64,000 nucleotides of DNA. Source: Rosellinia necatrix. Taxonomy: Eukaryota; Ascomycota; Sordariomycetes; Xylariales; Xylariaceae. The notes beneath the pieces were generated by a model that was given only the letters and a program-made list of their open reading frames with translations, was not told where the DNA came from and ran no database searches. Of this stretch, positions 11,488 to 24,252 are shown piece by piece (the stretch's first letter is position 1; every line of letters starts with the position of its first letter). Location: the NCBI GenBank assembly GCA_021209875.1, contig JAGYVD010000003.1, positions 1,674,001 to 1,738,000 on the forward strand. The letters run 5' to 3'. A program made the translations under genes and the position numbers.

Positions 11488-14400
11488 TTACTAGTTATAT
11501 AAAAAATAAAACTTTTAAAAATTTTATATTATTTATTATTAATAATTATAATAAATTAAGATTAAAAACTAGTTAAAAATATTAAACTAGTTATTTTCTT
11601 TTATAATAATTTTAATAAATATAAAAAACTAAGATTAAATATTAAAACTTAAAAATAACAAGAAATAAAAAGTTTATTTATTAAACTAAGATAATAAAAG
11701 TTAATTTAAACAATTTTAAACAAAATATATATAATAAAATGTTAAAATATTTAAAAAATTTTATATAAACAAATTATATAATAATATAATAAATTTTATT
11801 ATTTATTATAAATATATATAGCTATATAATTATTAACAGCAGAAAGGTTTTATTTAAAATAAAGCTTTAAAAAAACAAAATATAAAAAACAAAAACCGGA
11901 AAAAGTTTTAACTACAGCTGTTAAAAATAATTTCTAACTAAAAAATACTGATTAATTATAAAATAATAATAAAAGAATAACAGCTATTAAATAAATACTA
12001 AATAAAACAAAAATTTATATTAAATTAAAATTATATTAATTTAAAGTTTTTATTTTCAAAAACAAATGTTTTATTTATTATAAATAAAAATATTATAATA
12101 ATAATTGCTTTTATAAAAATAATTTTAATTAATTAAATAATATATATATTAATATTATTTTTATAAAAACTATAAAAACAAACTATATAAAAAAATAAAC
12201 CTGCATAAAAAACAAAAAAAACAGCTTAAAATAATTAAACTTTTTTTAAGCAAAGAATATTAGCACTTAAGATAATATTATATAAAAAAATCTTGTTTAA
12301 TTTTTTAAAAATATATTAAAAACAAAAACGTGCTTTTTATAAATTATATTATAATAAACAATAAACTTATATTATTTATTAAATCTTTAGCTAATATAAA
12401 AATAAATATATATATTTTAACTAGCATAATTTTTGCTGCTTTAATAATAAAATATTTAAAACTTAAAATTATAAGAGGTTTTAAACTAATTATTATTACT
12501 AAATATAATAACAATTTAACTTAATAAATATATTTAGCTTTAAAATTATATTTTAAAATATAAAAAAACTGTTTAAAAAGCTTTTTAATAATTATTAATA
12601 TAAAATATAACGTAATTTTTAAAAAGAATATTATAATTATTATAATATATTTATAACTTTTTATATAAACAATTTTATTTTTAAATAACTAAAAATTTAA
12701 ATATTAAATTTTTAAATTTTAATAAATAAAACAGAAAATTTATTAAAATATTTTAAGTATTAAAAAGTCTTGCTTAAAAAAAACTAATAAACTAAAAAAT
12801 CAAAAACATGAAAATAATTAGCTTAATTAAATATAATAAAAAAAATTATAAGTTTAAAGTATTTTAGAATAAATATAATAAAAATTATTTATTTAAAAAT
12901 TATATTAACTTTTCAAAATATAAGATTAAAAAGTTTTTATTTTTTAAAACTATTTTAATATAAATTTTAAACTTTAAAACTAATAAATATTTTAAATAAA
13001 AAATAAAACTATATAAAAATATATAAAATAAAAGAATGCTGTGCTAAAAGCTAAACCAGCTTTTAAAATAATAAAAGCTAAGCTTAAAATTAAAACTCTG
13101 CTTAAAAAAAACGCTTAAAGCTTTTATTAACTTTAGCAAAATATTATTTAATAATATAAACATTAATGAATAAAAATTATAACTATTAAAAACATAGCTT
13201 TTAATATAACGTTATAATAAAATAAAATAATATATTACAGCGTAATTATACTGTATAAAATTAATAAAATAATAAATAATAAATAATAAAAACTTAAAAT
13301 AAACTATTGTTTAAAAATAAAATAAAATTAAAAAAACATGCGATAAATTATTTTAAAAGCTTACTATAAATATTTAAACGTTTTTTAAAAGCTGTTTTAA
13401 ACAACTTGTTTTTATATAAATAAAAATAAATTACTATTTAATTTTAAATTAAAACTTAAAACCATTAAAATATAGTTTTTTTATAAATTATTATTTAAAA
13501 AACTAAAACCTGCCGCCAGTATATTTATAATAATTTAATAAAAGATTTATAACGCTTTTGCTAGTTTTTAAACTGCTTTTATATTAGTTATATAAAAAAT
13601 AACAAATTATTATATTTATATATTAATTATAAAAATTAAACGTTTTAATATAAAAAATTCATATTTATTATTATTAATTAAAAATATTAGCTTATATTAT
13701 ATAAGCTAAAATATTTATTAAAATTAATATTAAATAAGCGTTTTATTATATTTATATTATAAAACAAACAAAAGTTAACCGCTTTTTAAACATAATATAA
13801 AGCTTATTAATTTATAATGCTGCTTTTACATTAATTAATAAGCTAAGGACTTTTAAAATATATTTATAATATATTATAAAAATATTTAAATATTTTTATA
13901 TATTTTATATTAATAATATTATATAAATAAAATATTATTATGTTTTAAAAAATAAGATTATAAGCTGGTTTAAAAAATATATGTTTTATATAAAAGAAAT
14001 TAAGTTTTTAAAGTTTATTATTAAAACTAAACACATAAAAATCGATTTTAATAAAATTAAAATTATTTATAAGTAAAAGAAATTTAAAAAATAAATAAAG
14101 CGTTATTAAAAAAATATAATTATTTTTAAGCTTTTATAACTATTATAAAAATTTATTTATAAATATAAATAAATAGCTAAGCTATTAAATAATTTAACTA
14201 AGATTAAAATTAACTTAATTTAATAAAACTTTTCTTAAAAAATATTTAAAATATTAAAAATGAATTAATTAGCGCGCTAATATTAAAATATTTTAATTAT
14301 AAAAATAAAACTTAAATAAAAATAAAAATATTTAATAGTATAGCTGCTAGCGTTCTGTTATAAAAAACTGTAAACGTTTTATAATAGCTAGTTATATTTT

Positions 14401-16591
14401 ATTTAAAAATTCTTTCTAACATAAAACTAAATTCTAATATTTATAAAAAAAAATTATTAACAGTAATTAAAAAACTATTTTATAAACAAACGGAACTAAT
14501 AAGTTTATAACAGCTGCAGCTGTTTTTAATTATTATAAATTATATTATGTTAAAATATTTTAATATAAAAAATTTTAAACTTAAAACAAACTTAATAAGT
14601 TAAGCTTATTATTTGTTATAACTTTAATATTATATATTGTTCAAAATTAAAAATATAATAATAAATATTTTTTTAAATTAACAAAAATTAAAAATATAAA
14701 AACAATAAAAAACAAACAAAAATTATAGCTTTTTTAAATTAATAATTTTAAAATAATAAAAATATATATAAAATATATATTATAAAAATATTATATTTTA
14801 TTATAGTTAAAAATAATATTTATAAATATAATGTTTAAAGCTAATTAATATAATATAAGTTTAAATAAATATTAAAAACTTTTATTATGTAAAAAATTAA
14901 TTATTTTTAAATTAAATAATTTATGAATTTAAATAATTTAAAAACTTATATAAAACTAGTAATAATATATTTAAGCCGCAAAAAATAAAACGTTTAATAT
15001 TTTAACATTATTAATAGCTAAAACTATATGATAAAATTAATTAATATATAATAAACTACTTCTGTTGTTTTATAAAAGCTTTTGTAATAAAATATTAAAA
15101 GCTAATTTTTTTATTAATATTAAAATATAAATAATAATATATAATACTTAATTTTAAAAGCTTTTTAAAAATAAATATAAAATAATATAATATTTTATAT
15201 AATAAATAAACTATTAAAACTAATATAATTAATTATATATAAAAGTTAGTAATAATAAAACTGCTATTAAAATATATTATAAAAGTTTTTATTAAATATA
15301 TAAAGAGCTAAAAATAATAATTAATAATAAAAAAGCTAGTTTATTATTAATTTTATAAATAAACTATTAAAGATTTATAAAATAAAACTAGATTTTTTTA
15401 ATAAAATATTATTAATTAATAAAATACGTAAAAACAATATATTAATAAATAAATCAGCGGCTATAACTATATTTTAATTATTTTTAAAAACCTAATTTAA
15501 AATATTTTTAGCATTAAATATTAAACAAGCATTTTTAATTTATAAAGCTTTAAAAAACTATTTTTAAAAGAAATATTAATAAAAAACCGATAAATATAAC
15601 GTTTAATTAAAAATTATGAATAAAAATAAAACAACTATAAAAAAATAAGTTAAAAAAATTTATTTAAAAAAAGCTTGAACGTTTATAAAAAAATCTACAA
15701 CTATATTAAAAAATAAAAATATAAATATAAAAATATAATAATAAATAATTATATAAGCTAATAAATATTAATAAAACTTAAATTTTATAATTAAAAATTA
15801 TATATATATATTATAAACTAAAAAACAAACTAATTAGCTTAGCAATAAATTAAACTATTTAATAATATAACAAGCTTAGAAAATTATTAATATTAAAGCT
15901 AATTATTTTAATATATTTAAACTAAAATTATTAATAATATAATAAAAAGCTGTTAGTTTTATATTAAACAATTACAAAATATGCTAATAATTTTTATTTA
16001 TATAAAAATGCTTTAATAAAAAAAATAATTAATAAAACGCTAAAAAAAAAAAAAAAAAAATCTTATTATTAAAAATATAAACAAAAAACTATTTTATAAA
16101 ATATTTTAAAAACTAAAAGCATAATAATAATTAATATTTAACTGCTAACTTAAAAAACGCTTTAATTAAACTAAAAAATATTATAATAAATATTTAAAAA
16201 AATAAAATAATTAAAGCAGTTATAAAATTAAATTAAAGCAGCTAAAAAAATATATTTATTAAAACATATAAAAATAAAAATACATTAAAAATTAAAATAT
16301 AATTAAAATTATAAATAAAATATAAATAATATAATAAAGAATTTAATTTAAAAAATCGGATAAAAATTAATTAATTAATATAATAAATATAAAACTAAAA
16401 CTTAAAAACTTTTAAATTTCGATTTATTATATATGCTAAAAATATTTTTCTACTGCTTAAAAATATTAATTTAAAAATCTTTAGTTTAAGCTTTAAACAT
16501 AGCATAAACAGCTTTAAAAAAAAATCAGCTTAACATATTTTTAGTTTTACGCAGCTAAAAACTTAAGCTAAATTCTTTTGCAAAAAAAAAT
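11488..16591 (+). other. Interior of element B, 3' part
   Basis: About 5.1 kb of A-rich RIP-degraded DNA between G and the B 3' LTR, presumed to be the gag-pol body. Plus-strand frames are riddled with TAA. No motif could be identified with confidence. A homopolymer A run lies near 16040. Confidence 0.5.
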
Positions 16592-16861
16592 TATTATAAT
16601 TTATAGCTATAATAGTTTTAATTAACTAAACAAAAAAATAGTTTAGCAGCTTTTAATTAATTTCCTGGCTAAATAAATATAAATATAAAGTAATAAATAT
16701 AATAGGCCAGTTATATAATAAATAGCTAGTAGCATATATAAATAAAAATTCTGGCTGTCGGCCCTGTATATAGTTCTTTTTTTTTCTTAACCTTAGTTTT
16801 TCTTTCTAATACATAGGTATAGTTGGGCACCGCTCCAACTGCCGCTATTGCAGCCATTACA
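16592..16861 (+). repeat. 3' LTR of element B
   Basis: 270 bp. The first 70 bp are strongly RIP-shifted (TATTATAATTTATAGC for TGTTATGACCTACAGC). The last 120 bp keep GC and end GCAGCCATTACA. Followed by the ATTAT target copy and then the four-base tail of the A LTR. Confidence 0.9.
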
Positions 16862-16870
16862 ATTATAATA

Positions 16871-19800
16871 TATTTTCTAGATCTAGTTAATTAAGCTTAA
16901 TTTATAAAATAAATTTTAATAATTGTTTTATATAGTTTTATATATAAAAATAAATAAGAATTTTAATAATTAATTTAAATAATTATTTTTAAAGATTTTA
17001 TAATTAAAAATCTTTTTTTTAAATAAAAATAGTTATTTAAAATAATTTATAGTAATAAAAGAAAACGTAGTTATTAAAGCAATTAGCTAGCAAATAACTT
17101 TATAAAAATAATATAAATATTTTTAAATAAATAATAATTTAGTTTTTCTTTTTAATAAAAAACTAGCTAGTCTAGCTTTTTATTAAGCTTATATTATATT
17201 AATAATAAACATATTAATAATAATAAAATTGTTTTTAAAAACTTGTTAAAAAAGTTGCTTTATAAAAATAAACTAAAAAACGTTTTTGCTATATTTATCT
17301 TTATTTAATAATATTAAAAAATTAAAAAATATTATTATTAAGCTGAATATTTTAGTAAGCAGTATTATTTTTATATTAGCAAATATAAATATATTTTTAT
17401 ACTAATAGCTTTATTTTTTATAAACGTTCTTTTTTATTAAAATTTTATATAGTTAAAAAATAAACTAGCTTTTTATTACAGGTTTTTTTAAAATAATACA
17501 AGCTAAAAAAAACGTTTAAATAAACTTTTTTTTTTTTTTAATTTAATTTTTTAGCGTGTAAGCTTACCGGATTTTTAAAATCTTCCGATTTTTTGCACTT
17601 CTGCGAAAGCTATTATTTTTTAATCTAAATATGCTTTTATTAAAAATAAAATAAAGCAGGCCTAATTTTAGCTATAATAATTAAAAATAATAGCTTTAAA
17701 CAAAGCTAAAAATAATAATTTTCAATCTAGCTGTTTTTTCTTTAAAAATAATAATATTAACGCTGATAATATTTCTGCTTTAACAGATAAAAAAGTTATA
17801 GCTGGTTTAACAGCAAAAAGAACTTCTGTTTTAATAAAAATAAATATTAAAAAAAAAACAATATTGTTAAAAAGGTTTTTGGCTATTTATATTATATAAA
17901 ATAATTAAATATAAAATAAATTTAATAATTTATAAGCTTAAAAATATTAGTAAATATTATAAAATGCTTAAAAACTATAATTACTTTTTGAAATTAATAA
18001 TTATAACGTTTTAATATGAAAGCTTTAAGTTAAAAAAAATTATATATTTTTAAGTGTTTTATAATGCCTGCTAATCGTTTAAAACCTTTAATTATTAAAA
18101 AGTAACATAGATTTTAAATCATGTATTTATAAAGAAATACAAAAAAACGTATACTGTTTTAATATAAAATTAATCTTAATAATAATAATTTTATTAATTT
18201 ATTTATAACAACAAATATTGAAAAGTAATTTAAATTTTCTTTTGTTAATAATTAATTAGTTTTTATTGCTTGTAAGCTACGCTTTTTTAAATTTTATAAC
18301 TATAATTCTAAAAATTAAATGAAATATAAAGATATTTAAATTAAACAGGCAATAAATTTTTATAAGCTTGTTTATAAATATTTAAACAGTTAAAAAATAT
18401 TTTGTTTTAAATAGTTTTTTGAATATTTTTCCTTTGCTTATATATTTTATATATTAATATACTGCAATTTTATATTAATTTGTTTATTCTTTTTCAGAAT
18501 TAATTTAATTATTTATATATTTTTAAAATTCAATCAAATGTTCTAAAAAAGCTTTTTTAATACTATAGTTTTTTAGCTATCAAAACAATTATTTTAATTT
18601 TAGTTTTTATAATTAATATTAAAACAATATTTTATTTCTTATTTTTAAATAAAAGTCTTTTAAAAATAAATATAATATATTTATACAATAATTTATATGT
18701 TTTTTATTATTTATAAATAAAACGTTTTTAACGATTATAAAAGCTTATGCTTTTAAAAAGCTTATTTTAAATTCAACTATTAAAACTCTAGTTTTATATA
18801 AATATTTAATTAAATAATTAATTATAGCATCATAATTAACGCTTAAATTAATTAAAAACTATAACAATATTTTAATTATAAAAGCTACGTCTGCTTTTAA
18901 TATTATTTTGCTATATAATGCTAAATTAACTTTTTTAATAAACTTTTATTTAATTTTTATAGCTTGACCTAAATTATATATAAAATCTTTATATAATAAA
19001 AAATAGCTGGTATATAAGCTAAATTATTTAATTTATAACGTTTAATAATTTTTTAGAATATTAATTATAAACTAAAAAATCGTCCAAGATTTTTAATTAT
19101 AAATCATTTTAATTTTGAAAAACTATTTAATATTGTTTTATTTTTAAATTTATATATATTTTAACATTTTATATAATCTTTTATTCTTAGCTTTATGATT
19201 TTTATAATGAAATTTTAAAAATTATTTATATAAAAATTATAAATATAACTCGATTTTTAATATAAAATAAATAAAGCTTTTTAAAAAGCGATTATTTTTA
19301 ATATTTTTAATATTAATAAAAGCTTTTATATTAAAAAACAAAAATATTTTAAACTATGCCGTGTTTTATTTAGCAATATTATTTTATTTAATTATAAAAG
19401 CTTTTAAAAAACAGCATATTATTAGCGTTTCTTTAGTTTATAAAATATTTAAAACATACAAATTATATTAAACTAAAGTATTTTAAAATGAAAATATACT
19501 GTTAAAACAATTATAAACTTAAAGGTTTTTATTATAAATATTATTATATAAATTATTTATAGCATATTTTTTAGATAAAAATTATTTTATTTTATAATAT
19601 ATAATTTATATTATTTAACAACTTTTCTTTTATTAAATTTATTTTAAAATATTTATTTAAGGAGCAATAAAAATTTTAAAACTTTGTTTAGTTTTATTAT
19701 TTTAATTATCTTTTTTTAAATAATTTTAAAAATCTTTTAGTTTTATAATAGCACTTTTAATAAATTATTTATATATACACGCTTTTTAGCCTAGTATTTA

Positions 19801-22800
19801 TTTTTTCTGTTTTATTTTAGTTTATAATCGCTGTAAATATCATATGCAGTATTTTATTTCTTTTATTTTTTTATAAAACATTTATTTTTAATTTAATAAA
19901 TAAGTTTTTATAAAATTAAATTAATGTTAATTATTTAAAACTTTAATAAAATTTTTAAATAAATTATAATAATAAATATAAACATATTATTATTTTTTAA
20001 TATTAAGTCAAAGCTTTTAGCTTTTAATTTTTAGCGTAAGCAAAAGCTGCTAAAAATATTTTATATATATATATATATGTTTTACTAGTTTATTTAATTA
20101 ATTAATTAATTAATAAATTATTTATGTTTTAATTATTAATATTCTAAACTTATTTTATAATATTTAATTATTTTAGTTTTAAAAACAACTTTTAAGCTTT
20201 TTTAAAACTTATTAGCTTTATATTAAATAAAAGCTTTATTTTATTTTATATAATCGTTTTATTTTTATGTTTAAACTTAAAACTTTTTTAAAATATAGTT
20301 TATTTTTTATTTTAACTTTTAATTATTTTTTGTTTAAAAATATTTTAAAAGTTATAAATTTATACAGCTAAATATAATAAGCGCTACTTTTAATAATATA
20401 TTTTTTAGCTGCTTTTATTTTTAATTTTTGCTCTGCTAATAAGTTTTTTAAAGTTTATTAATTAAATAAAAAGCATTCCTACAAAAATAAAAATAATAAA
20501 AATATTTTTAAGCTTATATGCAGCTATAAATTTAATATTTTTATATATTTAATATAATAAAGAAATTTAAAAGATTTGATTTAATTTTAATAATTTGTTT
20601 AATAAAAGCTTTATTTATTTTAATTGTTAGTTTTTTCTGTTTTTTTAATAGAAAATCTTGTTATTAAATATAACGTTTTATATAATAATTACTTTATTTA
20701 ATTAAAAGTTTATATATAATATAAATTATAAGCTTAATAATTTGTAAAATATTTTATATAAATATAAACTTAAGTTTTATATTTTTATTAATTATATTTA
20801 ACAAGCTTATTAATTTTTATTAAATAAACTTTATATTTATATATATATATCCCGCTTTAATTAAAACATAAATTATTTATTAGCTTTTTAACGCGTTTTA
20901 AAATATATTAATAAAATAAATATTTAAACTGGTTTTTTAAAACGTAATATAATATATAATAGTTTTTTGCTGTAAAAAAACTTTTATTATATAATGAAAC
21001 TCTTATTTTAATAGCTTTTAGCTAAAGCTTTTTAAAAGTTCTGTTTTTTTAATATTTTAATAATTACTTTAATAATTTTTAATTAGCATCTTTTAACGCG
21101 CTGTTTAATTTAAAAACTTTAATAAATATTAGTTTATTTTTACTTTTTAATATTTAATTTAACGCTTATATTTTTTAAGCTTTTAGTCATAATAATTTTT
21201 TTTTATTATTTTAGATTTTATATAGTAAAATATAAATTATTTTATTATTTAACGTTTAAATTTTATAATTAAATCAATAACTGTTCTTCTAGCTTTAAAT
21301 TAATATATACATATATAAATTATACCGCTGTATTCTTTTTAATACTAATTATTTAATTTAATCTATTATATCTTGAAAAATAATTTAATAAATTTTAATA
21401 AATATATTAAAAAAAGCAGGTTTTACGGTGCTTTAAACGTTTTTTACCGATTTTTTTTTAATATATGTTTTAAGGCAGCTTTTATATTTTATTTATAAAA
21501 TTCTTTAAATTTTAAATTTTTATTTTATATATAAACTTTTATAAAACGTTTTATTGTAAATAACCTGATTTTAAATATTATAAATTTTAAAAATTTAATT
21601 GCAGCTTTAAAGTTTTTTTTATAAAACTTTTTAAACGTTGAAAAGTTTTAAACGTAGTTATAACGCTTAAACTTAAAGCGCTTACTTAAATAAAATTAAA
21701 AAAATTATATAAATTAATTATTAATACGCTGTTTAAATAAATAAAAATAACCTTATATTTAAAAAAACTAAGTTATATTATTTAAATAAATTAATAATAA
21801 TTATATAGTTTTTATATTTTTACGTTTTAATATATAATTAATTTTGTAATACTAGATCTTTTTTATTTAAACAAGCTTTTAATATAATATACACATAAAG
21901 TTTTTAATTCAAGCTATATTTTTAAAACTATATTTATAAACCGTTTTTTTTATATAAATATTTATATATAATTTTATATTTTTTCAAAAATTAAAAATTT
22001 TATAGTCCCTGCACAAACTATTTTTTATTATAAGCAATTATAAATAAGTTAAATTTTAAAAGAAATTTATTATTTTTAAATATAAAACGTTATAATTATT
22101 AAAGAATATATTATTAAAAATATATAATATTTAAATTTTAAAATAATAAATATTTTAATAATATAAGCAATATTTTTAAAAAAATAAAATTAATTTTTAT
22201 AAAATTTATTTTAACATCAGGCTATTTATTAAATTAGTTTTTATTATTATTAACTTTATTATTAAACTTTCTTTAAAAAATAAGTTGTTTAAATATTTTT
22301 TAGCTTTAGCTATTAATAGCTTGTTCGAATAGTTTTTAACATATGGCTTTTTAGTATATTTTAATTTAATTAATTATTTTCATTTTTTAAATACATTATT
22401 TATTTTTTACTTAGTTTTACTTATAATTACTAGCTAAAAAATCGTATATTTTTTAAGCTTGATTTATAAATATTATTAGCGTTAAGCCTGCATAAACATT
22501 ATTATTTATTAGTTAATTTATTTAATTCTCTGCCAGGCTAATCTTTTATATTTATTAAATAATATAAATTTTTTTTAATTCTTTTCCCTGGTGTTAATAA
22601 GTTTAATACTAGTTTAATTTAAAGCTAATTTTTATAAAAATTTTTAAAAAACTTTAATTATAAATATTTTTAAACTTTAAAAAATTATAAATAATAGTTT
22701 ATAAATAAATTATTTATTATTTTTATATTATTTACTAGTTTTAACATTTTTTATTTAATATGTTTAAAAACTTAAACATATTTTTTAAAATATTAGTTAA

Positions 22801-23407
22801 GCTTATAAAACTAAAAACTAGTTAATTATAAAAACAATTATAATTTTTAAATAATTTATTTTCTGTTTTTATTTATTATAGCTATAACTTTTATATATTT
22901 AATTTTAATAATTCTTTTTATTTATTTATATAGTATTAAATATTTAATAGTTTTAATTAAGCCTGCGTTATAAAATATTATAACTTTTATAATTTTTAAA
23001 ATATTTAAAGTTAATTTTTAAATTATAATGTTAAAACTTTTATTTTTATATTTTTTTAAGTTTTACTATAATTTAATTTTTATTAAAAATATTAATTAAA
23101 TATTAAAACTTTTAATTGTTTTTACTATTTTTAAATTTATAATATTTTAAAACATTTTATTTTTAATATAAATTTTAAACTTTTAAACTAGTAAAACTAG
23201 TCTGTTAAACTGTTTAAAATAACAAGTTTAATAAAATTAATTGTAATAACAAAAATAAATAGTTTAATTTTAACTATTAAATGAAATAATTGTTTTAAAT
23301 ATAAAATTTATAAAAATAAAAATAAAATTTTTAAATTAACAAGCTTTAAAATAAAAATCGTTTTTATAATAAAAACATCAGCTTAACTAATAAACTAAGC
23401 TTATAAC
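16871..23407 (-). other. Interior of element A
   Basis: About 6.5 kb, T-rich on the plus strand, so presumably minus-coded gag-pol. The primer site would lie just below 23408 and reads GTTATAAGC on the minus strand. RIP damage is too heavy to assign domains. Short TTAA and TA repeats near 20070-20110 look like simple-sequence drift. Confidence 0.5.
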
Positions 23408-23728
23408 TATCGCAAAAAACAAATCAATTATATAAAAATAATAAAATTAAAACTAAACAAATAATATAAATAAATTAATTTAAGCTTATAATAATAATTT
23501 GTTTAATTAAATTATATTATATAAAAATAATTAAACCAACTAGCTTATATATATAGCTTAAAAAAAAATTATATTTTTTCTGTTTTATAATTAATCTGTT
23601 TAAATAAGTCAGGCTTATATAAGCCTAACCGCTTATTTTAACAGCTACTAACTTAGCTATAAAGCTTACTGCAGCACTTGGGCTGCGATCACCAGCCTTC
23701 TGCTAAAGCTATCGCCTTCATCGTGACA
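23408..23728 (-). repeat. 5' LTR of element A
   Basis: 321 bp, ending CATCGTGACA. The terminal 100 bp keep GC and match the copies at 2157 and 53672 in reverse; the other end is AT-shifted. Outer flank CTATA matches the flank at 7109-7113. Inner flank ATAAC does not, as expected for one half of a full element. Confidence 0.92.
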
Positions 23729-23733
23729 CTATA

Positions 23734-23994
23734 TTAATAATAATTATGAAATCTTTTTTTTTTAAAATTTAATTATTTCTGCTTATAATAATAATAAATA
23801 GTTGTTTAATACTGCTATTTTATTAAAAATTTTTAACTTTATAATTATTTAGTTTTTTTATACTATTATATTTAAAAGTCCTCTTTTATTTAATATTAAT
23901 TGTTATATTATAAATATAAAATATATAAATAAAGTGAGTTTATTAATTTATTTTTTCCGTTTTTTTTTATAAAAATTATTATAAAAAACTATTA
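23734..23994 (-). other. Interior of element C between A and island H
   Basis: RIP-degraded DNA with no recognisable gene. It belongs to C by nesting logic. Confidence 0.5.
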
Positions 23995-23999
23995 ATAAA

Positions 24000-24247
24000 T
24001 GTTGCACCAGTCACAAATAAGAAGTCAAGGCTCCAGCAATAAGTGATATATTGTACGAAAATCTACAGATGAAAAAGGAAAGAGTAAGTGGGAGGAATTA
24101 GCCCACTAGAATTCTGTCTAAGTGCAGGTGTGTGGGGTGGGTCCAGTCTATGCGCTACAGCTGGTCTGTGCGCACCAGTTGGCAACAGGTGTACGGATGT
24201 CCTGTGCGTGCCACGCACGCTACAGGAAGGACCAGTCATCTGTAACT
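24000..24247. repeat. GC-rich solo insertion H, probable solo LTR
   Basis: A 248-bp island of normal GC begins TGTTGCACCAG and ends CTGTAACT. It is flanked by ATAAA on both sides (23995-23999 and 24248-24252). It has palindromes (GCGTGC-CAC-GCACGC; AGTGGG..CCCACT) and shares the words ACTAGAATTC and GGCAACAGGTG with the LTRs of E, which suggests an LTR of the same style. The right end is not the usual CA, so the exact edge or the class is uncertain. The 65-codon frame across it has no protein resemblance and is likely chance. Confidence 0.65.
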
Positions 24248-24252
24248 ATAAA

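Larger units (their letters stand above)
7431..16861 (+). mobile_element. LTR retrotransposon B, split by G
   Basis: Direct LTRs at 7431-7698 and 16592-16861 align end to end almost entirely by transitions, starting TGTTATGACC and ending TTACA. The target duplication is ATTGT (7426-7430) on the left and ATTAT (16862-16866) on the right, one RIP-type change apart. It lies inside the 3' LTR of A, whose sequence resumes correctly afterwards. Net length without G is about 6.7 kb. An A-run just before the right LTR (16580-16590) could be the polypurine tract, and the A-rich plus strand supports plus coding. A weak candidate for a protease-like remnant is the 64-codon frame at 12330-12524, but I cannot confirm it. 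Confidence 0.9.
7114..23728 (-). mobile_element. LTR retrotransposon A, split by B
   Basis: The two minus-oriented A LTRs carry mismatching inner flanks but identical outer flanks CTATA (7109-7113 and 23729-23733), which makes them the two ends of one element. The left LTR is itself broken: it runs to 7430, element B follows, and four bases at 16867-16870 complete it. 317 plus 4 bases gives 321, exactly the length of the other LTR (23408-23728). Net element length without B is about 7.2 kb. The interior 16871-23407 is T-rich on the plus strand, fitting minus-strand coding. Damage is too heavy to name domains. Confidence 0.88.

Noticed and set aside
7400..23750. CRISPR-like or satellite arrays
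   Set aside because: No regular short repeats with unique spacers; repeats here are paired LTRs and simple TA-rich runs.
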